Shown: one piece after another, positions 17,981-26,679 of the stretch
How positions within the stretch are numbered: the first letter of the stretch is position 1
Layout: each line of letters starts with the position of its first letter
Source of the DNA: Saprospiraceae bacterium
GTDB lineage: Bacteria > Bacteroidota > Bacteroidia > Chitinophagales > Saprospiraceae
Direction: 5' to 3'
Length of the DNA stretch: 38,990 nucleotides
Assembly (NCBI GenBank): GCA_020629035.1
Contig: JAHDEC010000028.1
Coordinates: 1-38,990 of the forward strand
Notes under the pieces: generated by a model
What the model saw: the letters and a program-made list of their open reading frames with translations, nothing else
Database searches by the model: none
Told to the model about the DNA's origin: nothing
Program-made: the position numbers and the translations under genes

Positions 17981-19270
17981 ATGAAATATTTATTGTACGC
18001 ATTTTGCTTCCTCTTTGTGTCAGGAACCTTAAATGCTCAAGCTGATCAATCATTTAAAGAAGCTAAAAAACAGCTAAAGAAATATTATTTAGATCAATCT
18101 AATCTTGATGCTTTAAATGCAGCAAAAACAGCTATTGTTTCAGCTTTAGGAGATGGAACCATTGCCGCTGATGCATCAGCATGGATTACCAAAGGAAAAA
18201 TATTTAATGAACTAGCAAACGAAGGTTTCAAAACTAAGACCTTAGATCCAGCTGCTGTTTTAGGCACGCCTGATGCGGCGGCTCAAGCAAGTGAAGCATT
18301 AATGAAAGCGGTAGGCTTAACTGAGAAAAAAGCGGATAAAAAAGACGCATTAAAGACTTTGGCTGAGACAGAAAACCATTTAAACAATTATGGAATCTTT
18401 GCTTATCAAGACCAGAATTATACTTCTGCTTTCCAAAACTTTAGTTCATCTATCTCTTTATCTAACTTCTTAGGAGAAATGGGAGAAACAAGTAGATTAG
18501 CTGAAGGTTCGTTGATGGATGAGCAATTATTGTACTCTGCAGTAAGTGGTTATTATAGCGAAGAAGTAGCAGATGCTGATGTAAAGCCATTTTTAATGAA
18601 GCTTTACGAAAAGGATTCACAAGAACCATTTGTTTATGAAGGTTTGTACAGCATTGCTTCTAAAGCAGGTGAAGCAAATGCTATTGAGTTTTTACAAAAA
18701 GGAAGAGATTTATTTCCAGATGATTCAGGCCTATTATTTTCAGAAATTAATCACTACTTGCAAGCTGGTGAGTTAAATGTATTGACTGATAAATTAAAAG
18801 CTGCTATAGAAAAAGAGCCAGACAATATTTCAGTGTATAACACTACTGGTAATGTATATGATCAGTTAGCGCAGCAATCAAGAAAGGATGGAGATGCTAC
18901 AGCAGCGGAAGGTTACCAAAAAGAAGCGATGGGATTTTATGAGCAGGCTTTAGCTAAAGATGCTAATAACTTCGAAGCAAATTACGGTGTAGGACAAATG
19001 TTTTACAACCAAGCGGCTGATATGGTTCCAGCATTAAACAAACTTGGTGAGGACTACACTAAACCAGGAATTGCTAAGTACGATGCTTTAAAGAAAGAAA
19101 TGGACGCAATGTTTTCAAAAGCACTTCCATACTTTGTAAAAGCAGAAGCAGGAAATTCAAGTGATTTGAATACTGTCATCGCATTAAAAGAAATTTATGC
19201 AAGATTGAATGACTTAGAAAAGTCAGAGATGTATGCTAAGAAATATGATGAACTATCTGCAGGAAAATAA
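17981..19270 (+). CDS. exported tetratricopeptide-repeat protein
   Basis: The 429-residue protein has a signal peptide ending LNAQ (residue 20) and is otherwise helical and Ala/Lys/Glu-rich. TPR-like helix pairs are visible at about 125-165 (LNNYGIFAYQDQNYTSAF), 215-255, 280-330 (NISVYNTTGNVYDQL, then GFYEQALAKDANNFEANYGVGQMFYNQA) and 375-420. Such proteins act as periplasmic scaffolds, and I cannot name a partner. No T9SS tail, lipobox cysteine or enzyme domain is visible. It is a single-gene unit with its own promoter and a strong terminator directly after the stop. Position after gyrA is not informative, since the promoter separates them. Confidence 0.8.
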   Translation: MKYLLYAFCFLFVSGTLNAQADQSFKEAKKQLKKYYLDQSNLDALNAAKTAIVSALGDGTIAADASAWITKGKIFNELANEGFKTKTLDPAAVLGTPDAAAQASEALMKAVGLTEKKADKKDALKTLAETENHLNNYGIFAYQDQNYTSAFQNFSSSISLSNFLGEMGETSRLAEGSLMDEQLLYSAVSGYYSEEVADADVKPFLMKLYEKDSQEPFVYEGLYSIASKAGEANAIEFLQKGRDLFPDDSGLLFSEINHYLQAGELNVLTDKLKAAIEKEPDNISVYNTTGNVYDQLAQQSRKDGDATAAEGYQKEAMGFYEQALAKDANNFEANYGVGQMFYNQAADMVPALNKLGEDYTKPGIAKYDALKKEMDAMFSKALPYFVKAEAGNSSDLNTVIALKEIYARLNDLEKSEMYAKKYDELSAGK

Positions 19271-19290
19271 CTGTAATAGATAAACTTTTA

Positions 19291-19324
19291 AAAAGGCGTT
19301 TAGAATATTCTAGACGCCTTTTTT
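19291..19324 (+). terminator. strong bidirectional hairpin terminator between convergent genes
   Basis: Bases 19291-19304 pair with 19309-19322 (AAAAGGCGTTTAGA against its complement, one G-U pair) around a 4-base loop. The right arm ends in a T-run on the plus strand. On the minus strand the left arm gives a matching T-run. It lies just after the TPR gene stop (19270) and touches the stop of the convergent sulfurtransferase gene (19323), so it can serve both. Confidence 0.88.
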
Positions 19325-20147
19325 ATTTCGTTAAACCTTGTCGAGTGGCAAATTCTGTCCACGAGCCATCGAAAACGTACAAGCTCTGATTAAATGCGTT
19401 GTAACATGCTAATAAAACAATACAGGCAGTAATTCCTGATCCGCAGCTATAGACTAATTGATCTGAGGTACTAAAGTGACTTCCAAACAAATTCCTCAAT
19501 TCGTCCTGATCTTTATATTTTCCTTCGGATAAGACCTCTTTATATGGGATGTTAAGGGAGTCGGGTATATGACCACTTTGTAGTGTTTTTCTTGGTTCTT
19601 GGTCAATTCCTTTAAATCTTCCTGCTGACCTTGCATCAATTATTTTAAAAGAATTTGTTGCTAAATTCTGGAGTACTTCAGAATACTTTATGCAATATTC
19701 ACGCTGCAAATTTGCCTTAAATGATGATTTTTTGTTTGGTACCCGAGGACTAACTACTGTTTTATAAGCTTCTTTTTTCCAGGCAGTTAAGCCTCCATTT
19801 AGAACTGATACTGAATCATGGCCCATGACTTTGAAAAGCCACCAAATTCTTGGGGCCGTATAAACTCCTAAACTGTCATAGATGATTATCTGACTCTTAT
19901 TAGTAATGCCTAAATCATGGCAGGTTTTTTCAAAGGATTCAACACTTGGAAAGGTGTTTGGTAAATGGCTTTTTGTATCTGAGAATGATGTTTTTATATC
20001 CACTTTAAGAGCTCCTGGTATATATTCATCAGGTACTTGATAGGATGGGCGAGTAGCCATTGATAAAGGGCTTACATCCAATATTACGAGGGAATCATAA
20101 TTAGGATGATTTGAAAGCCACTGAACTTCAACTATATCTTGGTGCAT
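19323..20147 (-). CDS. 3-mercaptopyruvate/thiosulfate sulfurtransferase, two rhodanese domains
   Basis: This 274-residue cytoplasmic enzyme has two rhodanese domains: an inactive N-terminal one (about 1-135, with DVSPLS and GALKVDI) and a catalytic one (about 150-274, with DARSAGRFKG and SGHIPDSLNIP). The active-site loop is CGSGITA with Cys235. CGSG(V/I)TA is the form found in mercaptopyruvate sulfurtransferases (SseA type), whereas thiosulfate sulfurtransferases usually have a charged loop. Transfer of sulfur from 3-mercaptopyruvate to thiols or cyanide through a persulfide is therefore the best guess. The gene follows the kelch-protein gene by 38 bp on the same strand and ends at the shared terminator. 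Confidence 0.9.
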   Translation of the reverse strand: MHQDIVEVQWLSNHPNYDSLVILDVSPLSMATRPSYQVPDEYIPGALKVDIKTSFSDTKSHLPNTFPSVESFEKTCHDLGITNKSQIIIYDSLGVYTAPRIWWLFKVMGHDSVSVLNGGLTAWKKEAYKTVVSPRVPNKKSSFKANLQREYCIKYSEVLQNLATNSFKIIDARSAGRFKGIDQEPRKTLQSGHIPDSLNIPYKEVLSEGKYKDQDELRNLFGSHFSTSDQLVYSCGSGITACIVLLACYNAFNQSLYVFDGSWTEFATRQGLTK

Positions 20148-20185
20148 AGTTGTAAAAATATGGAATCTAAAGAATTGCTTAAGTA

Positions 20186-22402
20186 CTAATTCATACGAAT
20201 CACTTTTTGCTGCCTAACTAGATCTCCAGATTTGTCTATTAGCGAAATAATATATATACCTTGCTTTAGCTGACTTGTATTTAATTGTACTTGATTTTCT
20301 CCAAACTGATATTGATTTAGGTCCTTGCTTATTAGTTTAGTTCCAAGAATATCGGTTAATACAAGTTTGTCTAATTTGCTGGAAGTTGCATTACCATAGC
20401 GAACACTTAGGTAATCTTTAAAAGGATTTGGTGCTACTTCTAAATATCCTTCTGGTGATGATTGAGAAACAGAACTCTGAACATTTAGTGTTACACAGTA
20501 ATCTTCCACTTCGCCGACATAAAATTCATTCTCTTCACAAGGATTAATGTTATCATCCCATCCAGCTATTATTCTCATTTTAGTTAAACCGGCCACCGCA
20601 TTATCAGGGATATTTAGTTCGCCAGTGTATTCATTATCTGCAAATTCTACATAAAGAAGTTTTTCATTATTACTAAATTCGGCATCACTGTCCAAATCTA
20701 TCCAAACACTATAATTTACTCCAAAAGGATCAAACTCATAGCCTAGGGTTAAGCTTAAATCATACTGATTACCGATGGTTAGTTCGATAGCATCAGGATC
20801 CTCAAAATTGCCATAGCCTTCATTATTCCCTGTGCTGTTTACATATCCATTTAATTCTATCTCATCAATATAAAACAAGTCTCCTGTATAACTTTCATTA
20901 GCTTCACAATATGTTTGGTCAATGCAAACTCCGCAGCCTCTTGTTCTAAATATTAAAGATTCACTAAATGGTGTTTCCTCGTTTACGCATAAGGTCCTCA
21001 CCTGTATTTCATACTCAGTGCAAGCTTCTAAGTCTGACAATTGAAAATCCAAGAATGCAGTATTGCTAGTTTCCCAATCTTGTTCCTCATACTTTGACCA
21101 TCGAATTTCATATTCGCTAGCCGCTAAAATTCCTTCCCAATTTATCGAAGCTGTGGTTTCTGTCAGATCAGCCACATGTAGGTCTGGGTTCAAGCAACAA
21201 CCATCGGTTGTAAATTGATAAATTGGAGCATAATCTGAGACCAATGAATCACAATCGGTTACTATAGTAAATTCATATTCCTGACAAGCTTCAAGATTGT
21301 CTAAATCATACACGGCTTGAGCATTTTCAATCACAGTCCACTGGTCTATTCCCACTTTTCTATATTTCAGAGTATCAGTGGATCCAGCTGTATTTGATGA
21401 CCAAAATAAGCCGGCAGAAACATCTGTTACATTAAGAGCTAAAAGTCCAGTAGGAGATAGACAATTAAGTTTTGAAAGGTTAAAACGGAAAGTGGATGCA
21501 TTACCATATTCTGTTTCATCATATTCTAAGCCACCAAATAAATATAGAAAATCATCAATTATAAAGGATGAGCAAGCCCATTTGTTGGTGCCAGGATGTG
21601 GTGGAAGTTCTCTCCAGAGATCTTCTTCGGGGCTATACTGTAAAAATAATTGGCTCGAAATAATAGGTCCATGGTTTTCATCATCTCCGCTTAAAACATA
21701 ACCCTTACCATTATGGCTAAATTGTGTGCCTGCTACTCTTCCTCCAGGAAGATCATTAATAGCACTCCAAGTACTTGTTTCAATATCATACTTAGCCCAG
21801 TTTGAAATATGGCCACCACCAACATAAATCGCATTGTCAATACCAAATTGAAAAGGATGATGTCTAACTTGTCCTGGGATATTATCTTTTTGAGTCCATA
21901 ATCCACTTGTCAAATCTAACTCCCACCAATCGTTTAAATCGCCTTGATAGGAACTACCTGAACCCATAAATATTTTATTATTATGGGCTACAAATGCTGG
22001 GTGAGATCGACCTATTCCAGGACATGAAGGAAGTTCGGTAAAAGAGGTATCTATTGGGTCAAATACCCACACATCAGACAAGGCACCATCACTGTCGTTC
22101 CCAAATCCATAGTAGTACTTACCATCCATATCATCGCCAATGGCTATGGTTCTCCCTGGGCCAGGACAATCAGCTATTTGCTTCCATTCATCAAGATCAG
22201 GAGCGTATTCCCAAAGCATATTACTAGGACCAGATCCTCCCGCTGTATTCGGAGAACCTTCTATTACGTAAGCTTTTCCATTGTATCCAAAACCATTGGA
22301 ATGGTGCGTTTCAAATGGAGTATCATTTAACTGAACCCATTGCCCTGATAGGATCCAGGTTGTGCTCAATAAACAAAAAGCAAAAGCTATGATTCGTTTC
22401 AT
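20186..22402 (-). CDS. kelch/FN3/GEVED secreted protein with T9SS sorting domain
   Basis: This 738-residue protein has a signal peptide ending LSGQ. Residues of about 22-310 form a kelch propeller with repeats of the W-x-x-x-x-D-x-P-G/ GKxYV type (for example WKQIADCPGPGR, NDWWELDLTSG, FLYLFGGLEYDE). Two fibronectin type III modules follow (about 312-400 and 402-490). A GEVED domain ends with GEVEDYCVTL, preceded by the WIDLD-x-D and MRIIAGWDD strands. The T9SS sorting domain has VAPNPFKDYLSVRY and QGIYIISL. The protein is thus a surface or secreted binding protein; its ligand is unknown. Proteins of this design are common T9SS cargo in Saprospiria. The ATG at 22402 directly precedes the signal peptide. 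Confidence 0.88.
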   Translation of the reverse strand: MKRIIAFAFCLLSTTWILSGQWVQLNDTPFETHHSNGFGYNGKAYVIEGSPNTAGGSGPSNMLWEYAPDLDEWKQIADCPGPGRTIAIGDDMDGKYYYGFGNDSDGALSDVWVFDPIDTSFTELPSCPGIGRSHPAFVAHNNKIFMGSGSSYQGDLNDWWELDLTSGLWTQKDNIPGQVRHHPFQFGIDNAIYVGGGHISNWAKYDIETSTWSAINDLPGGRVAGTQFSHNGKGYVLSGDDENHGPIISSQLFLQYSPEEDLWRELPPHPGTNKWACSSFIIDDFLYLFGGLEYDETEYGNASTFRFNLSKLNCLSPTGLLALNVTDVSAGLFWSSNTAGSTDTLKYRKVGIDQWTVIENAQAVYDLDNLEACQEYEFTIVTDCDSLVSDYAPIYQFTTDGCCLNPDLHVADLTETTASINWEGILAASEYEIRWSKYEEQDWETSNTAFLDFQLSDLEACTEYEIQVRTLCVNEETPFSESLIFRTRGCGVCIDQTYCEANESYTGDLFYIDEIELNGYVNSTGNNEGYGNFEDPDAIELTIGNQYDLSLTLGYEFDPFGVNYSVWIDLDSDAEFSNNEKLLYVEFADNEYTGELNIPDNAVAGLTKMRIIAGWDDNINPCEENEFYVGEVEDYCVTLNVQSSVSQSSPEGYLEVAPNPFKDYLSVRYGNATSSKLDKLVLTDILGTKLISKDLNQYQFGENQVQLNTSQLKQGIYIISLIDKSGDLVRQQKVIRMN

Positions 22403-22519
22403 GGTCTAAATATATACTTATATAATACACATTTAATGGCTAGCGTTGCATTTGCTAACTAAAAAAACACTTAAAGATGAGGTGAAATAAGCTATGTGTT
22501 TAGACCAAAGTAAAGAAAA

Positions 22520-23326
22520 CTAATAATACTCATAGTAGACATTCAACCAACCATTGAAGTGTTCTCTAATTTCATGAATCGGATAAGTGTCATTAGCGTA
22601 AATAAATTCAGAAGTATAAGAATTAAATAAATTGATTCCTTGACCTGAGAATTCGGTATATTCTACAGCATTTCCATAAAATATATCACCAAGTAGAGGG
22701 TTAATGGCAGCCGTCAAGTGATAACTATTTTCATCATTAATAACCTCTGTCCTAATAATCAAGTTATTTGTTTCACTACTTCTTAACTCGAAGTTATGGC
22801 TACAAAAATCATCAATAAATATTTTGGTTCCAGATGAAATTTCGTTATCAGTTCCCACACTAAAAATAGTACGTGTTGCATATCCACAATTAGGGGTTAA
22901 TTCAGAAAAAATTTGGTACTCACTCCTTGGTACTCCTTCATCAAACGATTGTAACTTAACTCGATTGTCATCTAATGCTGTATATTCACTATATCCACCT
23001 AAACCACTTATATGGTTAATATAGTGTCTTAAAATGGTATCTGTTAGATATTCAAATGTGTAGCTAATTTGGTCTCCTATGATAGCAGATATATCACCTT
23101 TATCATTGTACTCAAAAGTATTTTCAATGACACCTTCGTGAACTATACGCTTTAATCTTTTAATCGGAGTTTCACAGCTATTCCCTATAAAACCCTCTGG
23201 ACAATCACAGGTGCCGTCATTGCAAGTGCCTTCATTTAGACAGGTTATATTTGCACACGGATCTGTATCTCTGTCGCAAGCAATAAAGGAAAGTAAAAGC
23301 AATAAGACTATTGGAATTTGTTTCAT
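22520..23326 (-). CDS. EGF-like domain lipoprotein of unknown function
   Basis: I chose the ATG at 23326, which gives a classic lipoprotein signal (M-K-Q-I-P-I-V, leucine core) with Cys17 in SFIAC. A longer form from 23350 would put eight extra hydrophobic residues in front. Residues 24-51 form a single EGF-like module with six cysteines (24, 29, 35, 40, 42, 51) and the CPEGFIGNSC pattern. The remaining 215 or so residues are beta-rich with RHS-like text (FEYNDKGDISAI, SYTFEYL) and match no enzyme I know. The 268-residue protein should sit on the outer membrane. It is the last gene of the minus-strand run, 43 bp after purB. Confidence 0.72.
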   Translation of the reverse strand: MKQIPIVLLLLLSFIACDRDTDPCANITCLNEGTCNDGTCDCPEGFIGNSCETPIKRLKRIVHEGVIENTFEYNDKGDISAIIGDQISYTFEYLTDTILRHYINHISGLGGYSEYTALDDNRVKLQSFDEGVPRSEYQIFSELTPNCGYATRTIFSVGTDNEISSGTKIFIDDFCSHNFELRSSETNNLIIRTEVINDENSYHLTAAINPLLGDIFYGNAVEYTEFSGQGINLFNSYTSEFIYANDTYPIHEIREHFNGWLNVYYEYY

Positions 23327-23369
23327 AATTAGTACGATATTGATAATCATTCTAAAATACGAAAACCCT

Positions 23370-24719
23370 TTATTTTATTCCATAACCTACATAGTTATGC
23401 GGACTTACTCGTTTAATTTCTTCCTTAATGTCTTCTGAAACATTTAAGCCTTCTACAAAATCTTTGATAGAAGCTTCATTAATTCCATGCTGCCCTCTAG
23501 TAAGCGCTTTTAGTTTTTCATAGGGTTTTTCCACTCCCTCTCTACGAAGTATATTTTGTATCGCCTCAGCTACAACTGCCCAATTGTTTTCTAAATCCTG
23601 TTTGATAGCTTGCTCATTGAGTTGAAGTTTGCTTATTCCTTTTTTTATGGACCCAAAAGCAATCATCATGTGTGCTAAAGGTACCCCAACATTTCTACTT
23701 ACTGTACTGTCGGTAAGGTCTCGTTGTAGTCTAGATACGGGTAGCTTTTCTGCTAAGAAATTTAAAAGCGCATTAGCATACATTAAGTTGCCTTCGGCAT
23801 TTTCAAAATCTATTGGATTTACTTTATGTGGCATAGCAGAACTTCCGACCTCATTAGCAATGGTTTTTTGCTTAAAATATTCCATCGAAATGTAAGTCCA
23901 GATATCTCTGCAAAAATCAATTAGTATCGTATTAACTCTTGCAAGGTTTTGAAATATTGCTGCTAGATGATCATAGTGGGCGATTTGGGTAGTGTAGTGC
24001 ATTCGTTTTAAACCCAACGAATGGATTAGATCATTAGCAAAACATGGCCAATCTTGATTCGGGAAAGAAACTTTATGTGCATTAAAGTTACCGGTTGCTC
24101 CTCCGAACTTTGCTTTGATAGGAAGTAGGGTTAATAACTCCATTTGGGATTCAAGTCGTTCAACAAAAACCATAATCTCCTTCCCTAAGTTGGTCGGACT
24201 TGCTGGTTGGCCGTGAGTTTTTGCCAGCATGGGGACATGACTAAAGTCAACTGCCAGTGATTTTAGTGTAGCTATAATATCGACAATTTCTGGTTTTATT
24301 GCAGTTTCTAGTGCGTCCTTGATCATCAATGGCAGAGCTGTATTATTTATATCTTGGCTAGTCAATCCGAAATGTACCCACTCTTTATGTGCCGACATAT
24401 TGAGCTGATCCAATTTATCTTTCACAAAATATTCTACCGCCTTAACATCGTGGTTAGTTATTTTTTCGGTGTCCTTAATTACTTGTGCATCTTTTTCGGA
24501 AAAGGCCGAAACCAAGGCTCTTAACTGGTCTTTTTGTAAAGTTGTAATTTGTTCAAATTGGACTAAACCTAATTCATTTAAGGCAATGAAATATTCTATT
24601 TCTACAAGTACCCGATATTTTATTAAACCAAATTCAGAAAAGTAAGGTGATAAAGCCGCTGTTTTAGAAGAATACCTTCCATCTATAGGCGAAATTGCGT
24701 TGAGTTGGTTTAATGACAT
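23370..24719 (-). CDS. purB: adenylosuccinate lyase
   Basis: PurB splits fumarate from SAICAR and from adenylosuccinate, two steps of purine synthesis. The 449-residue protein follows the E. coli-type family (SPIDGRY near the N-terminus). It has TSQDINNTA (120-128), the KTHGQPASPT segment (167-176) with the likely general acid His169, and the fumarase-superfamily signature SSAMPHKVNPI (293-303), whose serine is the catalytic base. It lies 31 bp downstream of the acyltransferase gene, in a run of otherwise unrelated functions, so its transcription may depend on upstream promoters. Confidence 0.95.
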   Translation of the reverse strand: MSLNQLNAISPIDGRYSSKTAALSPYFSEFGLIKYRVLVEIEYFIALNELGLVQFEQITTLQKDQLRALVSAFSEKDAQVIKDTEKITNHDVKAVEYFVKDKLDQLNMSAHKEWVHFGLTSQDINNTALPLMIKDALETAIKPEIVDIIATLKSLAVDFSHVPMLAKTHGQPASPTNLGKEIMVFVERLESQMELLTLLPIKAKFGGATGNFNAHKVSFPNQDWPCFANDLIHSLGLKRMHYTTQIAHYDHLAAIFQNLARVNTILIDFCRDIWTYISMEYFKQKTIANEVGSSAMPHKVNPIDFENAEGNLMYANALLNFLAEKLPVSRLQRDLTDSTVSRNVGVPLAHMMIAFGSIKKGISKLQLNEQAIKQDLENNWAVVAEAIQNILRREGVEKPYEKLKALTRGQHGINEASIKDFVEGLNVSEDIKEEIKRVSPHNYVGYGIK

Positions 24720-24750
24720 GTCTTAGGTTTAATTAAAGCTCAAAAGTAAT

Positions 24751-25620
24751 TTATTTATAAGAATGACTGTGTTTCCATCGTTTATGAGTCCATAGCCAAG
24801 CACTTGGATTTTCTTCAATCGCTGCTTGTAATTGGCTCATGTAAATCTGTGTTATTTCACCTGGTTTCATGCTTGATGGATCTTCTGAAACAAGTAAAGG
24901 GTCGATATGATAATATCCTCGCTTTATTCGTTTAATTTGGAGATTAACTACTACATTATTTGTCCTGAGAGCGTGACTTTCTCCACCATGAAGACATAAG
25001 GTTTTAACATTAAAGAAATTAACCTCGATAGCTCGTTCTTTATTACTCGGGTTTTGATCACCGATGTAGACGGTCATTTTAGGACGTCCTTGATCGTAAT
25101 GGATTATACTTTTATCCCCATATATATCCACCAGTTCAGCTCCTGTGGCATGTCTCTGAGCAATAATGTATTCGTAGATTTTGGTGTTTTTTATGGGCTT
25201 TATTAGTCCTATGATTAGGTGGTTTAAATACATAGGTACGATTAGTGGCCCCCATTCCCAATTACCATAATGAGCAGAATAGGCTATTAAATCTTTGCCT
25301 TCATCAAAATAGTTGTTTAGCCATTCGGTCTTAGCAAAGGAGTATCTTGCTTTTACTTTTGCTGGTTTCATTGAATAGGACTTCAATGATTCTAAGCTTA
25401 TATCATACAAATTTCTATAGGCTTCTCGTAGGAGGTTTTTCTTTTCCAATGCAGATAGCTCAGGAAAAGCAATTTCAATATTGGTTAGGATTACCTTTTT
25501 TCTATATCCCTTAGTATTCATCGAAATAAATACCAATAAATCAGAGAATTTATAGATTAACCAGAAGGGTAAAAGGGCCACTATTCCCACAAATATTCGA
25601 AAAACTAAATAGGCTAACAT
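24751..25620 (-). CDS. LpxL/HtrB-like lipid A acyltransferase family protein
   Basis: The 289-residue protein has an N-terminal membrane segment (about 4-30) and the acyltransferase HX4E motif His117-Y-G-N-W-Glu122 (in AHYGNWEWG), followed by the YIGDQNPSN segment and a C-terminal WLWTHKRWKH. These are the marks of late lipid A acyltransferases, which use acyl-ACP at the inner membrane. The exact acyl position cannot be given. The ATG at 25620 directly abuts the stop codon of the preceding 91-residue gene (25621), so translation is probably coupled. Confidence 0.87.
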   Translation of the reverse strand: MLAYLVFRIFVGIVALLPFWLIYKFSDLLVFISMNTKGYRKKVILTNIEIAFPELSALEKKNLLREAYRNLYDISLESLKSYSMKPAKVKARYSFAKTEWLNNYFDEGKDLIAYSAHYGNWEWGPLIVPMYLNHLIIGLIKPIKNTKIYEYIIAQRHATGAELVDIYGDKSIIHYDQGRPKMTVYIGDQNPSNKERAIEVNFFNVKTLCLHGGESHALRTNNVVVNLQIKRIKRGYYHIDPLLVSEDPSSMKPGEITQIYMSQLQAAIEENPSAWLWTHKRWKHSHSYK

Positions 25621-25896
25621 TTAAATTATTTCGTCTAATGTACTATCCGAAGATGATTCAGCAAATTTTACGAGTTCATTTCGCTGTGCAGACATTTCCT
25701 GAAATAATCGAACATGTTCCTTAAATAAGTCAGATTGGATATAGGCTATCAGGACTAGATGATCTTCAAAAGCGCCATCACGGAATTTAAAGATTTGTTC
25801 CATTTTATCTACTTCTAATTTAATGGTGTATTTTCCTTGAAACTCGAACAAAGAACAACGTATACCTCGAATGGTATCTTCATGGACTATTCTCAT
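25621..25896 (-). CDS. conserved-looking 91-residue protein of unknown function
   Basis: I do not recognise this gene. The product is small, acidic towards the end (SSSDSTLDEII) and without a signal peptide or membrane segment. The first half looks like beta-strands (RCSLFEFQGKYTIKLEVDKMEQIFKF is interrupted by short turns), and the second half looks like one helix (LFKEHVRLFQEM). It overlaps the DUF2520 gene by 4 bp (ATGA) and touches the acyltransferase gene, so it is a real, coupled gene rather than chance. Codon use looks like that of its neighbours. A cytoplasmic helper of one of the two is possible but unproven. Confidence 0.72.
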   Translation of the reverse strand: MRIVHEDTIRGIRCSLFEFQGKYTIKLEVDKMEQIFKFRDGAFEDHLVLIAYIQSDLFKEHVRLFQEMSAQRNELVKFAESSSDSTLDEII

Positions 25897-26678
25897 CGTG
25901 CCTGTTTTTGTATATAATTACTAAGACTTTTGTAGATTGCCTGATGCTCAGGATAGTCTTTTAAAAGTTCTAATTGTTTAGCTAATAATGCTGTTTCTTT
26001 CCTGATGGCTGGACCTGTTTGGATAGTAGCAGGATTCTTTTTCTCTAGGTTTTTAAAGGTCTTTTCAATAATGGGTTTTAAAGGTTCCTTATTTATTCCC
26101 TCAGTATCCAAATACTCGTAGGCAGCTGTAAATAGCGCATTGGTAAAATTGTTAATAAAGACAGCAGCTAAGTGGATTTTAGACCGTTCTTCATCACTAA
26201 AAGGGTAAATTAATGGACTGATAGCTCCGGCTAACTCTTCCACTAAAGTGTATGTATCTTCGTCGTTAGTGTGGAGTAAAAATGGAGTTTTGTTTAGTGC
26301 CAATGCTACTCCTTTTTTGAAGGTTTGCAAAGGATAAAATACGCCAAAATGCTTACTTATTTCAGCTAATTTTCGAGTCTGATAACTACCAGAACTATGT
26401 AAAACTAACACTTTACTGGGATAGTTTTTTGGCCAATGTTGTATCACTTCATTTATTCCTTCATTGGGCAAAAAGCACAAAATTACATCAGCTAGTGCAT
26501 CCAGTTTTTCTAAGCGATCTATATACTGGGATTCAATCTTATTAGCTAGCTCACTACCTGTTTCTTTATTTCTTGAGAAGACCTGAAGGACTCGATAACC
26601 GGCTTGGTATAATGCTGGTGCGAGATGGAAAGCGACATTTCCAGAACCTAAAATGATAAGTGATAATTTCTTAGTCAT
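25893..26678 (-). CDS. Rossmann-like plus DUF2520 domain protein
   Basis: This 261-residue protein has an N-terminal NAD(P)-binding Rossmann domain with GSGNVA (11-16), followed by an ILCFLPNEGI strand and SSGSYQT. The C-terminal helical DUF2520 domain (about 125-255) contains FYPLQTFKKG and the AAVFINNFTNAL segment. The overall plan is that of 6-phosphogluconate dehydrogenase-like or F420-dependent-type reductases, but no substrate is known for the DUF2520 family. The ATG lies 1 bp after the stop of the ccmF-like gene, and the end overlaps the 91-residue gene by 4 bp, so the three are translated from one message. Confidence 0.88.
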   Translation of the reverse strand: MTKKLSLIILGSGNVAFHLAPALYQAGYRVLQVFSRNKETGSELANKIESQYIDRLEKLDALADVILCFLPNEGINEVIQHWPKNYPSKVLVLHSSGSYQTRKLAEISKHFGVFYPLQTFKKGVALALNKTPFLLHTNDEDTYTLVEELAGAISPLIYPFSDEERSKIHLAAVFINNFTNALFTAAYEYLDTEGINKEPLKPIIEKTFKNLEKKNPATIQTGPAIRKETALLAKQLELLKDYPEHQAIYKSLSNYIQKQAR

Positions 26679-26679
26679 G

